Shown: in pieces, positions 1-5,780 of the stretch
Layout of the letters: the number at the start of each line of letters is the position of its first letter
How positions within the stretch are numbered: the first letter of the stretch is position 1
From: JAXDLK01 sp034666665
GTDB lineage: Bacteria; Desulfobacterota; Binatia; JACPRU01
Direction of reading: 5' to 3'
NCBI GenBank assembly: GCA_034666665.1
Contig: JAXDLK010000353.1
Location: forward strand, 1 to 6,490
Length of the DNA: 6,490 nt
Notes under the pieces: generated by a model
Told to the model about the DNA's origin: nothing
Database searches by the model: none
Seen by the model: only the letters and a program-made list of their open reading frames with translations
Made by a program: the position numbers and the translations under genes

Positions 1-281
1 TGCCCAAGCGCGGCTGGATGAACGGCATCGGTGGCTGCCCCAACGTCGGCGGAATCTGCATCGCCTGCACGATGCCCGGGTTCCCCGACAAGTTCATGCC
101 GTTCCTGAACGAGCCGCCGGGCGCCAAGATGTCGTCCTCCGCCGTCCTCATGTACGGCCGCACCGTGCGAGCGCTGCGGAGCTTCACGATGGAATCGCTC
201 GATCGCGAGCCCGAGTGGAGGGGGCCCGGTCCGGAGCTGACCACCGGTCACGAGCCCAAGCGATTCCCGAAACCGGAGTAG
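1..281 (+). CDS. hhyS: [NiFe]-hydrogenase small subunit, group 1h, C-terminal fragment (5' end outside window)
   Basis: Electron-transfer subunit of an uptake [NiFe] hydrogenase: its Fe-S clusters carry electrons from the Ni-Fe site of the large subunit. Only the last 92 complete codons are present, in the frame starting at base 3; bases 1-2 end a codon begun outside. The fragment shows GWMNGIGGCPN followed by CIACTMPGFPDKF, which hold cluster-binding cysteines (codons at 36-38, 57-59 and 66-68). The tail after PGFPDKF is about 60 residues, hydrophilic, ending TTGHEPKRFPKPE, with no hydrophobic helix, so it lacks the C-terminal membrane anchor of HyaA-type small subunits. This tail and the GGCPN cysteine match what I know of group 1h small subunits. 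The internal ATG at 18 is not the start. The stop TAG (279-281) is 3 bases before the large subunit. Identity is near certain; the subgroup is from remembered family patterns. Confidence 0.95.
   Translation, partial: PKRGWMNGIGGCPNVGGICIACTMPGFPDKFMPFLNEPPGAKMSSSAVLMYGRTVRALRSFTMESLDREPEWRGPGPELTTGHEPKRFPKPE
275..278 (+). promoter_or_regulatory. Ribosome binding site of the large-subunit gene
   Basis: GGAG lies 6 bases before the ATG at 285 and inside the last codons of the small-subunit gene, supporting this start and coupled translation of the two subunits. Confidence 0.75.
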
Positions 282-284
282 ACG

Positions 285-2069
285 ATGGCGAATTCCGCGA
301 ATCCCTCCGCGGCTCCCCGCGAGCTCGTCGATCGCTCCTGGGATCCGATCACCCGCATCGTCGGCAGCCTCGGGATCCACACCAAGATCGACTTCGCGAA
401 CCGCCAGGTCGCCGAGTGCCGCGCCACGTCGTCGATCTTTCGCGGCTATGCCGTCTTCATGCGCGGCAAGGACCCGCGCGACGCGCACTTCATCACCAGC
501 CGGATCTGCGGCATCTGCGGCGACAACCACGCGACGTGCGCCGTGTATGCCCAGAACATGGCGTTCGGCGTGAGGCCGCCCGCCCTCGCCGAGTGGATCA
601 TCAACCTCGCCGAGGCGGCCGAGTACATGTTCGATCACAACCTCTTCCAGGACAACCTGGTCGGCGTCGACTTCTGCGAGCAGCTCGTCCGCGAGACCAA
701 CCCCGGCGTCCTCGCCCGGGCGGAGCGGACCGCGGCGCCGCATGCGGACGTTCACGGGTTCCGCACGATCGCCGACATCATGCGGGCGCTGAACCCGTTC
801 GAGGGCGTCTTCTATCGTGAAGCTCTGCACATGAGCCGCCTCACGCGCGAGTTGTACTGCTTGATGGGCGGCCGTCACGTGCATCCCTCGACGCTCTATC
901 CGGGCGGCGTCGGCACGGTTCCGAGCGTCCAGCTCTTCAACGAGTATCTCGTCCGCCTGATGAAGTACGTCGACTTCGTGAAGCGGGTCGTTCCGCTGCA
1001 CGACGACCTCTTCGACTTCTTCTACGAGGCGCTGCCCGGCTACGAGGAAGTGGGACGACGCCGCGTTCTGCTCGGTTGCTGGGGGTCGTTCCAGAACCCC
1101 GAATCCTGCGACTTCGACTACCGCACGATGACCCGATGGGGTCGGGACATGTACGTGACCCCGGGCATCGTCGTCGACGGTGAGCTACTGACGACAGACC
1201 TGGTCGAGATCAACGTCGGTATCCGCATCCTTCTCGGCAGCTCGTTCTACGACGACTGGGAGGGTGGCGAGACGTTCGTTCGCGAGGATCCCCTGGGAAA
1301 TCCGATCGACCAGCGTCACCCCTGGAACCAGACGACGATCCCGCGGCCGCAGAAGCGGGACCTCGCCGGCAAGTACACCTGGGTCATGTCACCGCGCTGG
1401 TACCATCCATCGACCGGAGCGTATCTCGCGCTCGACACGGGTGGCGGTCCGCTCGCCCGCTTCTGGGCCACCGCGCTCGCCGGAAAGGTCGACATCGGCA
1501 CCGTGCAGGCGACCGGCCGTAGCGTGAAGATCCGCCTTCCGAGGTCGGCGAGCCAACCCGAGGTCGAGCTCGAGTGGCGCATTCCCAGGTGGAGCAACAC
1601 GCTCGAACGCGACCGGGCACGGAGCTACTTCCAGGCGTACGCGGCCGCCGCGGCGCTCTACTTCGTCGAGCGCGCGTTCGAGGAGGTGCACGCCGGGCGG
1701 ACGCGAACGATGAGCGCCTTCACCGTGCCCGAGGAGGCGATCGGCTGCGGCTTTCACGAGGCGGTGCGTGGCGGGCTTTCCCACCACATGGTGATTCGGA
1801 ACGGCAAGATCGCGAACTACCATCCGTACCCGCCGACGCCGTGGAACGCGAGTCCGCGCGATCGATTCGGCACCCCCGGTCCGTACGAGGACGCGGTCGA
1901 GGGCTCGCCGATCTTCGAAGAGAACGGCCCGGACACCTTCAAGGGGATCGACATCATGCGCACGGTGCGGAGCTTCGACCCCTGTCTGCCGTGCGGCGTT
2001 CACATGTTCGTGGGCAATGGCAGGGTCATCGAGGTGCGTCACGCGCCGATGTTCGGGGTGCAGTCATGA
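285..2069 (+). CDS. hhyL: [NiFe]-hydrogenase large (catalytic) subunit, group 1h
   Basis: Catalytic subunit that splits H2 at a Ni-Fe(CN)2CO centre. The 594-residue product is full length for the family. The N-terminal metal-binding motif is RICGICGDNHATC at residues 73-85, giving ligands Cys75 and Cys78; the C-terminal motif is DPCLPCGVH at residues 565-573, giving Cys567 and Cys570 and His573. Thus all four cysteine ligands are present. A GRHVHP motif and a PWNASPRDRFG motif lie between them, as in other large subunits. The GDNHAT wording after the first Cys pair is typical, from memory, of group 1h enzymes. Twenty-one residues follow His573, so this is a precursor needing the endopeptidase encoded at 4131-4655. 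No signal peptide is seen; in the family, export (if any) depends on the small subunit. The start ATG has GGAG 6 bases upstream. The stop overlaps the next gene by ATGA. Confidence 0.97.
   Translation: MANSANPSAAPRELVDRSWDPITRIVGSLGIHTKIDFANRQVAECRATSSIFRGYAVFMRGKDPRDAHFITSRICGICGDNHATCAVYAQNMAFGVRPPALAEWIINLAEAAEYMFDHNLFQDNLVGVDFCEQLVRETNPGVLARAERTAAPHADVHGFRTIADIMRALNPFEGVFYREALHMSRLTRELYCLMGGRHVHPSTLYPGGVGTVPSVQLFNEYLVRLMKYVDFVKRVVPLHDDLFDFFYEALPGYEEVGRRRVLLGCWGSFQNPESCDFDYRTMTRWGRDMYVTPGIVVDGELLTTDLVEINVGIRILLGSSFYDDWEGGETFVREDPLGNPIDQRHPWNQTTIPRPQKRDLAGKYTWVMSPRWYHPSTGAYLALDTGGGPLARFWATALAGKVDIGTVQATGRSVKIRLPRSASQPEVELEWRIPRWSNTLERDRARSYFQAYAAAAALYFVERAFEEVHAGRTRTMSAFTVPEEAIGCGFHEAVRGGLSHHMVIRNGKIANYHPYPPTPWNASPRDRFGTPGPYEDAVEGSPIFEENGPDTFKGIDIMRTVRSFDPCLPCGVHMFVGNGRVIEVRHAPMFGVQS
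2004..2066 (+). other. Predicted C-terminal propeptide of the hydrogenase large subunit
   Basis: Twenty-one codons after His573 (codon 2001-2003) of the DPCLPCGVH motif, beginning Met-Phe-Val-Gly. In [NiFe] hydrogenases the maturation endopeptidase cuts directly after this His (or Arg) once Ni is loaded. The cut position is inferred from the family, not shown by the sequence itself. Confidence 0.8.
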
Positions 2070-2803
2070 GCGACCCTGCCGAGGAGGCTCGCCGGATCGA
2101 GTCGCTGATGGCGGAAATCGACTCGGCGACGGATTCGGCGGCGCGCGCGAAGGCGAGGGAGATGCTGCGACGGACGCTGGTGCACGGGCTCGACCCGCTC
2201 CGCCTCGAAGATCAGCCGGAGCAAGCGGCGCCGCCGGACGACGCCGGGCCCGTGTCGCCGGACGAGCGTTGCGAGCTCTGCGCGAGCGCGATCGCGACGG
2301 ATCACGGCCACCTGCTCGAGGTCGACGGCGGCAGGCCGGTTTGCATCTGCGACGCTTGCTCGCTGCCGTTCGGCGGCCAGGCCGTCGGCCCGTACCGGAG
2401 GATTCCGCGTCGCGTTCACCGCGTCGAGCGCTTCGCGAGCGACGCGGAGATCTGCGCACGGCTGGGAATCCCGCTCGGCCTCGCGTTCCTGCGGCGAGAC
2501 GGGAACGACCGGATCCTCGCCGGCTCGGTCGGTCCCGCGGGCGTGACGGAATCGGAGCTTCCGGCGGTCACCTGGAGCGATCTCGCGGAGGAACGTCCGC
2601 TGCTCGCATCCATGGACACCGTCGTCGAAGCCCTGTTCGTCGATGGGAGCGCCGCGGGCGGCGACGCGTTCCTCTTGCCGATCGACGAGTGTTACCGCCT
2701 GGCCGGCCGCCTGCGAGCCGTCTGGAGCGGGCCCTCGGGTGGACCGGCGGTCGTCGAGGAGATCCAGCGATCGGTGGCGCGATGGACGGAGCGATCCGGG
2801 TGA
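2066..2803 (+). CDS. DUF5947-type hydrogenase-cluster protein with zinc-ribbon-like cysteines
   Basis: A 245-residue soluble protein of unknown biochemical role that resembles the DUF5947 family found beside group 1h hydrogenase genes in actinobacteria. Residues 66-225 carry the family pattern as I remember it: ERCELCA, then DHGHLLEV, then a second cysteine group Cys93-x-Cys95-x2-Cys98, GPYRRIPRRV, ESELPAVTW near 162-170 and LPIDECYRLAGRLR at 204-217. Cys69-x2-Cys72 with Cys93/95/98 could bind Zn or an Fe-S cluster. Residues 1-50 are an extra, charged, helical-looking segment not typical of DUF5947; it resembles the N-terminal part of NifU-like proteins encoded in related clusters (inference). 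The ATG at 2066 overlaps the large-subunit stop (ATGA) and has only a weak GGGGTG upstream, so translation is probably coupled. Likely a class-specific maturation or Fe-S accessory factor; family call fairly sure, function unknown. Confidence 0.8.
   Translation: MSDPAEEARRIESLMAEIDSATDSAARAKAREMLRRTLVHGLDPLRLEDQPEQAAPPDDAGPVSPDERCELCASAIATDHGHLLEVDGGRPVCICDACSLPFGGQAVGPYRRIPRRVHRVERFASDAEICARLGIPLGLAFLRRDGNDRILAGSVGPAGVTESELPAVTWSDLAEERPLLASMDTVVEALFVDGSAAGGDAFLLPIDECYRLAGRLRAVWSGPSGGPAVVEEIQRSVARWTERSG
2788..2791 (+). promoter_or_regulatory. Ribosome binding site that favours the GTG start at 2800
   Basis: GGAG sits 8 bases before GTG 2800, which overlaps the upstream stop as GTGA. The alternative in-frame ATG at 2782 has no good Shine-Dalgarno sequence before it, so the GTG start is preferred. 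Confidence 0.6.
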
Positions 2804-4134
2804 GCCGCGATCCGGTCGAGGCGATCGCCCGGACGCTGCTCTACGAGGGATATCTCCTGTATCCCTACGGCCCTTCCTCGCTGAAGAACCGCTACCCGTG
2901 GGCTCCCGGCGGCCTGTATCCCGAGGTTTGGTGCGATGGCGGGGCCGACTCGTGGTGGATGCGGGCCGAGGGCCTCGTCCGCGGGAATCCGACGACGCGG
3001 CTCGAGGTGTCGGTGCGGTTTCTCCGCCGCGTCGCCCGCAGTCTCGGCGCGCTATCGCCACCGCTCCGACATCTTCCCGCCATCGGCGAGCCGGCGTTTC
3101 GCCTGGTCGAGTCGATCGCCGTCGGTTCCGAGCGACTGCACGCGTGGGAAGAGGGTGTCGAGCAGGCGATTCCCCTGCCGGAGACGTCCATCGGGGAGCT
3201 CGAGGCCGCGCCAGTGCGGGTGGAGATCCGATGCCAGGCGGAACGCACGCTGGAGCCGATCCGCGAACCCGACGGCTCGATCCCGGCGATCGTGTTGCGC
3301 GAAGCGCGTGCGCTCGAGGGATCGATCGATGCCTCGGTCGTGCGACTACGGGAGGATCTGTTCCGATGGTCCGTGCGGGTGGAGAACCGCACCCCGTACG
3401 ACGTCGTCCGGAACGGCAGCCATCGCCAGGAGTCGCGGGAAGCCGGCCTTCGCGCATTCTGCTCGGCCCATGCCGTCGTCCGCGTTCACGGCGGAGAGCT
3501 CGTGTCGCTCCTCGAACCGCCGGACGCGGAGCAGGCGGCGGTCGCGACCTGCGAGAACGTCGGCGTCTTTCCGGTGCTCGTCGGCGAGCCCGGCCGGTGC
3601 GATCGCATGCTGTGCTCGCCGGTTCTCTTGTACGACTATCCCCGGATCGCGCCGGAGAGCGCCGGTGACCTCTTCGACGCGACCGAGATCGACGAAATCC
3701 TCACCCTTCGCATCCGGGCGCTCACCGAGGAGGAGAAGCGCGAGATGACGTCGGCGGACCCGCGGGCGCGCGCGATCCTCGACCGAGCCGAGGCGCTGAC
3801 CGACTCCGAGCTGCTCGCCCTTCACGGCGCCGACCGCGCGGCGCCGGCAGGTCCGAGGGCACGGCGGGCGGTGCGGCGGGACGGTGTCACGCTCCTCGCC
3901 GGCGACCGGGTACGACTTCTTCCCGAGCACGGGGGCGACGTGTTCGACCTCGCGCTCCGCGGTCGCACCGCCGTGATCGAATCCATCGAGGAGGATTTCG
4001 ACGACCGCACGTTCGTGGTCGTGACGGTCGACGACGATCCGGGGCGCGACCTCGGTTCGGAGGGCAAGCCGGGACATCGCTTCTTCTTTCGTCCCGAGGA
4101 GGTCGAGCCGCTCGAGACGGAGATGGCGCGATGA
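2800..4134 (+). CDS. Conserved uncharacterised group 1h hydrogenase-cluster protein, two-part
   Basis: A 444-residue soluble protein with no signal peptide or membrane segment and no catalytic motif I recognise. It matches a conserved hypothetical family that I remember next to group 1h hydrogenase genes in Streptomyces and similar bacteria. Landmarks are LLYEGYLLYPYGPSSLKNR near the N terminus (about 13-31), GGLYPEVW at 37-44, RWSVRVENRTP in the middle, and then ENVGVFPVLVG, SPVLLYDYPRIAPES, GDLFDATEIDEILTLR and a charged helix beginning LTEEEKREM. After an Ala/Arg-rich linker, residues 363-444 form a separate beta-rich module (LLAGDRVRLLP, GRTAVIESIEED, VVVTVDDDPGRDLG, PGHRFFFRPEEVEPL) that looks like a small SH3/KOW-like barrel; this fold is inferred. 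GTG 2800 is chosen over ATG 2782 (450 residues) because of its Shine-Dalgarno and GTGA overlap. The stop overlaps the endopeptidase gene as ATGA. A scaffold, chaperone or assembly role is likely from context only. Confidence 0.8.
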   Translation: MSRDPVEAIARTLLYEGYLLYPYGPSSLKNRYPWAPGGLYPEVWCDGGADSWWMRAEGLVRGNPTTRLEVSVRFLRRVARSLGALSPPLRHLPAIGEPAFRLVESIAVGSERLHAWEEGVEQAIPLPETSIGELEAAPVRVEIRCQAERTLEPIREPDGSIPAIVLREARALEGSIDASVVRLREDLFRWSVRVENRTPYDVVRNGSHRQESREAGLRAFCSAHAVVRVHGGELVSLLEPPDAEQAAVATCENVGVFPVLVGEPGRCDRMLCSPVLLYDYPRIAPESAGDLFDATEIDEILTLRIRALTEEEKREMTSADPRARAILDRAEALTDSELLALHGADRAAPAGPRARRAVRRDGVTLLAGDRVRLLPEHGGDVFDLALRGRTAVIESIEEDFDDRTFVVVTVDDDPGRDLGSEGKPGHRFFFRPEEVEPLETEMAR

Positions 4135-4655
4135 CGGGTCGCATTCTGGTCGCGGGCATCGGCAACGTCTTCTTCGGCGACGACGGGTTCGGGGTCGAGG
4201 TGGCCGGCCTTCTCGCCCGCCGTGAGTGGCCAGCCGGCGTCGACGTGAGCGACTTCGGAATCCGGGGATACGATCTGGCGTTCGCTCTCCTCGACGGGTA
4301 CCGCTCGGCCATCCTGCTGGATGCGACCGCGCGCGGTGAGGCGCCGGGAACGCTGTACGTGATCGACCCGGAGCTCGACACGCTCCCCGGACCGGCGGTG
4401 CCGGACGGTCATGGGCTGGATTTCGCGGGAGTGCTGCAGCTCGTCGGCCGCCTCGCCGCGGAAGGGGCGGCCCCGTCCGCGACGGAGCCCGCCTGGATTC
4501 GCATCGTGGGTTGCGAGCCCGACCCTCGGAGCCTCGATGCGGACGAGCCGGGTCTCAGCGCGGCCGTCCGTGCCGTGCTGGACGATGCCGTGCGTCTCGT
4601 CGAGGACATCGTCCGCGAGCGGATGCGCGAGGAACGGAGCCGCTCCGATGCATGA
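4131..4655 (+). CDS. [NiFe]-hydrogenase maturation endopeptidase (HyaD/HybD/HupD family, M52)
   Basis: Cytoplasmic protease that cleaves the C-terminal tail of the large-subunit precursor after Ni insertion, allowing the active site to close. The 174-residue length fits the family. The N-terminal motif is GIGNVFFGDDGFG (residues 9-21), followed by ILLDAT (61-66) with APGTLYVIDPE just after, and DGHGLDFAGVL (92-102), then IVGCEP (125-130). By alignment from memory with E. coli HybD, the three Ni-contact residues Glu16, Asp62 and His93 correspond to Asp18, Asp64 and His94, so the first is Asp rather than Glu. GGAG at 4119-4122 is 8 bases before the ATG, which overlaps the upstream stop as ATGA. 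Its expected substrate is the HhyL precursor in the same operon. The family is clear; no subtype symbol is assigned. Confidence 0.93.
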   Translation: MTGRILVAGIGNVFFGDDGFGVEVAGLLARREWPAGVDVSDFGIRGYDLAFALLDGYRSAILLDATARGEAPGTLYVIDPELDTLPGPAVPDGHGLDFAGVLQLVGRLAAEGAAPSATEPAWIRIVGCEPDPRSLDADEPGLSAAVRAVLDDAVRLVEDIVRERMREERSRSDA

Positions 4656-4977
4656 GGTCGGGATCACTCAAGAGATCGTCGCGATCGCGTCCGAGCGTGC
4701 CGGAACGGCGAAGGTGAGCCGCGTGGTCGTCGAGATCGGCCGGCTGACCGCGGTCCTTCCGGATGCGGTGCGGTTCTGTTTCGACCTGGTGGCGGAGGGA
4801 ACACCGCTCGAAGGGGCCGTGCTCGACATCGTCGAGATCGAGGGAAGAGGGCGTTGTCTCGCCTGCCTCTCCGAGATGATCCTCGAACAGCCGTTCGGCC
4901 GCTGCACGTGCGGCGCAACTGAGTTCGAATGGCTCGCCGGGGAAGAGCTCCGCATTCGCGAGATGGAGGTTCGCTGA
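4648..4977 (+). CDS. hypA: Hydrogenase nickel incorporation protein HypA
   Basis: Small metallochaperone that takes Ni to the hydrogenase large subunit together with HypB. The 109-residue product is of normal length. It begins Met-His-Glu, where the N-terminal amine, His2 and neighbouring groups bind Ni, followed by the family pattern VVVEIGRLTAVLPDAVRF (26-43). The zinc domain has Cys70-x2-Cys73 and then Cys86-x-Cys88-Gly; the second pair is spaced CxC rather than CxxC, a variant I believe occurs in other HypA proteins. It ends GEELRIREMEV, a typical HypA tail. The start is set by the conserved MHE and GGAG at 4636-4639, 8 bases upstream; it overlaps the endopeptidase gene by 8 bases. The stop TGA shares its last A with the hypB start. 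Confidence 0.96.
   Translation: MHEVGITQEIVAIASERAGTAKVSRVVVEIGRLTAVLPDAVRFCFDLVAEGTPLEGAVLDIVEIEGRGRCLACLSEMILEQPFGRCTCGATEFEWLAGEELRIREMEVR
4965..4969 (+). promoter_or_regulatory. Ribosome binding site of hypB
   Basis: GGAGG lies 7 bases before the ATG at 4977 and fixes the hypB start at the codon giving Met-Cys-Ala-Thr-Cys rather than at the in-frame ATG at 4929, which lies inside hypA. Confidence 0.75.
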
Positions 4978-5780
4978 TGTGCGCGACCTGCGGATGCTCA
5001 CCGCATCTCGCGGATCACGGGCACTCTCTCCCGCACGGTGAGGAGCATGCCCATTCGCATGCGGCCGAGCCCATTCGCATCACCCGGGACGCCTCATCGG
5101 TGCGGCTCGAGCACGACGTGCTCGCCCGGAACGATCACCTCGCCGGGCACAACCGCGCGTGGCTGCGCGCGCGTGGGATCGTCGCGCTGAATCTGGTGAG
5201 CTCACCGGGCGCGGGCAAGACGACGCTCCTCGAGCGGACGCTACGAGACCTCGCCGGCGAGATCCCGATCTCGGTCGTGGAGGGTGATCAAGAGACCTCG
5301 CGAGACGCGGAGCGCATTCGCGCCGCCGGCGGCCGCGCGATCCAGGTGAACACCGGCACCGGCTGTCACCTCGACGCGCGAATGATCGCCCGTGCCGTGG
5401 CAGCGCTCGCTCCTCCCGAGCGATCGGTCTTGATGATCGAAAACGTGGGCAATCTCGTATGTCCGGCGCTCTTCGACCTCGGCGAGCACGCGAAGGTGGT
5501 GATCGCGTCGGTCACGGAGGGCGACGACAAGCCGCTCAAGTATCCGCACATGTTCCGCGCGAGCGAGGTCGCGCTGCTGAACAAGACCGACCTCCTGCCT
5601 CACGTCGAATTCGCGCTCGATCGCTGGGTGGAGCTCGCCCGCCGAGTTCGGCCGGACATCGTCGTGATTCCGCTCTCGGCGACGCGCGGGGATGGCCTGG
5701 AGGCTTGGTACGCGTGGCTTCGCGCACGGATTTCCCGCGGCTGGCTCGAGGTCGATCGAGCGGAGGGTCCGGTTTCGTGA
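4977..5780 (+). CDS. hypB: Hydrogenase nickel incorporation GTPase HypB
   Basis: SIMIBI-class GTPase that drives GTP-dependent Ni transfer with HypA to the hydrogenase precursor in the cytoplasm. The 267-residue product starts MCATCGC; Cys2, Cys5 and Cys7 match the high-affinity Ni site of E. coli HypB. Seven histidines follow between residues 10 and 28, a moderate His-rich segment that could hold extra Ni or Zn. The G domain has the P-loop SPGAGKTT (76-83), VEGDQETSRDAERI (about 101-114), NTGTGCHLDARM (125-136), IENVGNLVCPALFDLGE (154-170) and the guanine-binding NKTD (202-205). Cys130, His131 and Cys162 occupy the positions of the G-domain metal site (E. coli Cys166, His167, Cys198, same spacing). 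Thus both metal sites are kept. The start overlaps the hypA stop by one base (TGATG); the stop overlaps the PAS gene as GTGA. Confidence 0.97.
   Translation: MCATCGCSPHLADHGHSLPHGEEHAHSHAAEPIRITRDASSVRLEHDVLARNDHLAGHNRAWLRARGIVALNLVSSPGAGKTTLLERTLRDLAGEIPISVVEGDQETSRDAERIRAAGGRAIQVNTGTGCHLDARMIARAVAALAPPERSVLMIENVGNLVCPALFDLGEHAKVVIASVTEGDDKPLKYPHMFRASEVALLNKTDLLPHVEFALDRWVELARRVRPDIVVIPLSATRGDGLEAWYAWLRARISRGWLEVDRAEGPVS
5004..5062 (+). repeat. Histidine-coding patch with a short direct repeat inside hypB
   Basis: A 12-base word GCCCATTCGCAT occurs at 5049-5060 and again at 5069-5080, and the palindrome GCATGC occurs at 5045-5050 and 5057-5062. The two 12-base copies are 20 bases apart and so are read in different frames (Ala-His-Ser-His versus Pro-Ile-Arg-Ile). 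This may be a trace of local slippage that built the His-rich segment, or chance. Confidence 0.35.
5762..5766 (+). promoter_or_regulatory. Candidate ribosome binding site of the PAS gene
   Basis: GGAGG 10 bases before GTG 5777. A competing GAGGG at 5797-5801 sits close before ATG 5807, so the true start is open between the two. Confidence 0.45.

Noticed and set aside
215..820. Plus-strand open frame of about 200 codons over the small/large subunit junction
   Set aside because: Out of frame with two recognised hydrogenase subunits and strongly Arg-rich.
2017..2799. Upstream extension of the unknown protein frame back to base 2017
   Set aside because: The extension overlaps the whole DUF5947-type gene out of frame and is Arg/Gly-rich; the real product begins near 2800 (or 2782).
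2039..3457. Long open frame of about 470 codons on the minus strand
   Set aside because: It runs opposite to two well-supported genes, is Arg/Pro/Ser-rich with no motif, and is the expected shadow of GC-rich codon use.
4411..4647. Earlier in-frame ATG for hypA
   Set aside because: HypA needs its N-terminal Met-His-Glu for Ni binding, which is given only by ATG 4648; the upstream part is a shadow of the endopeptidase gene.
3346..4667. Minus-strand open frames opposite the unknown protein and the endopeptidase
   Set aside because: Composition is typical of antisense shadows, with no recognisable family, and they cross gene borders of the real operon.
4929..4976. Earlier in-frame ATG for hypB
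   Set aside because: It would add 16 residues before the conserved MCATCGC start and lacks the GGAGG that precedes 4977.
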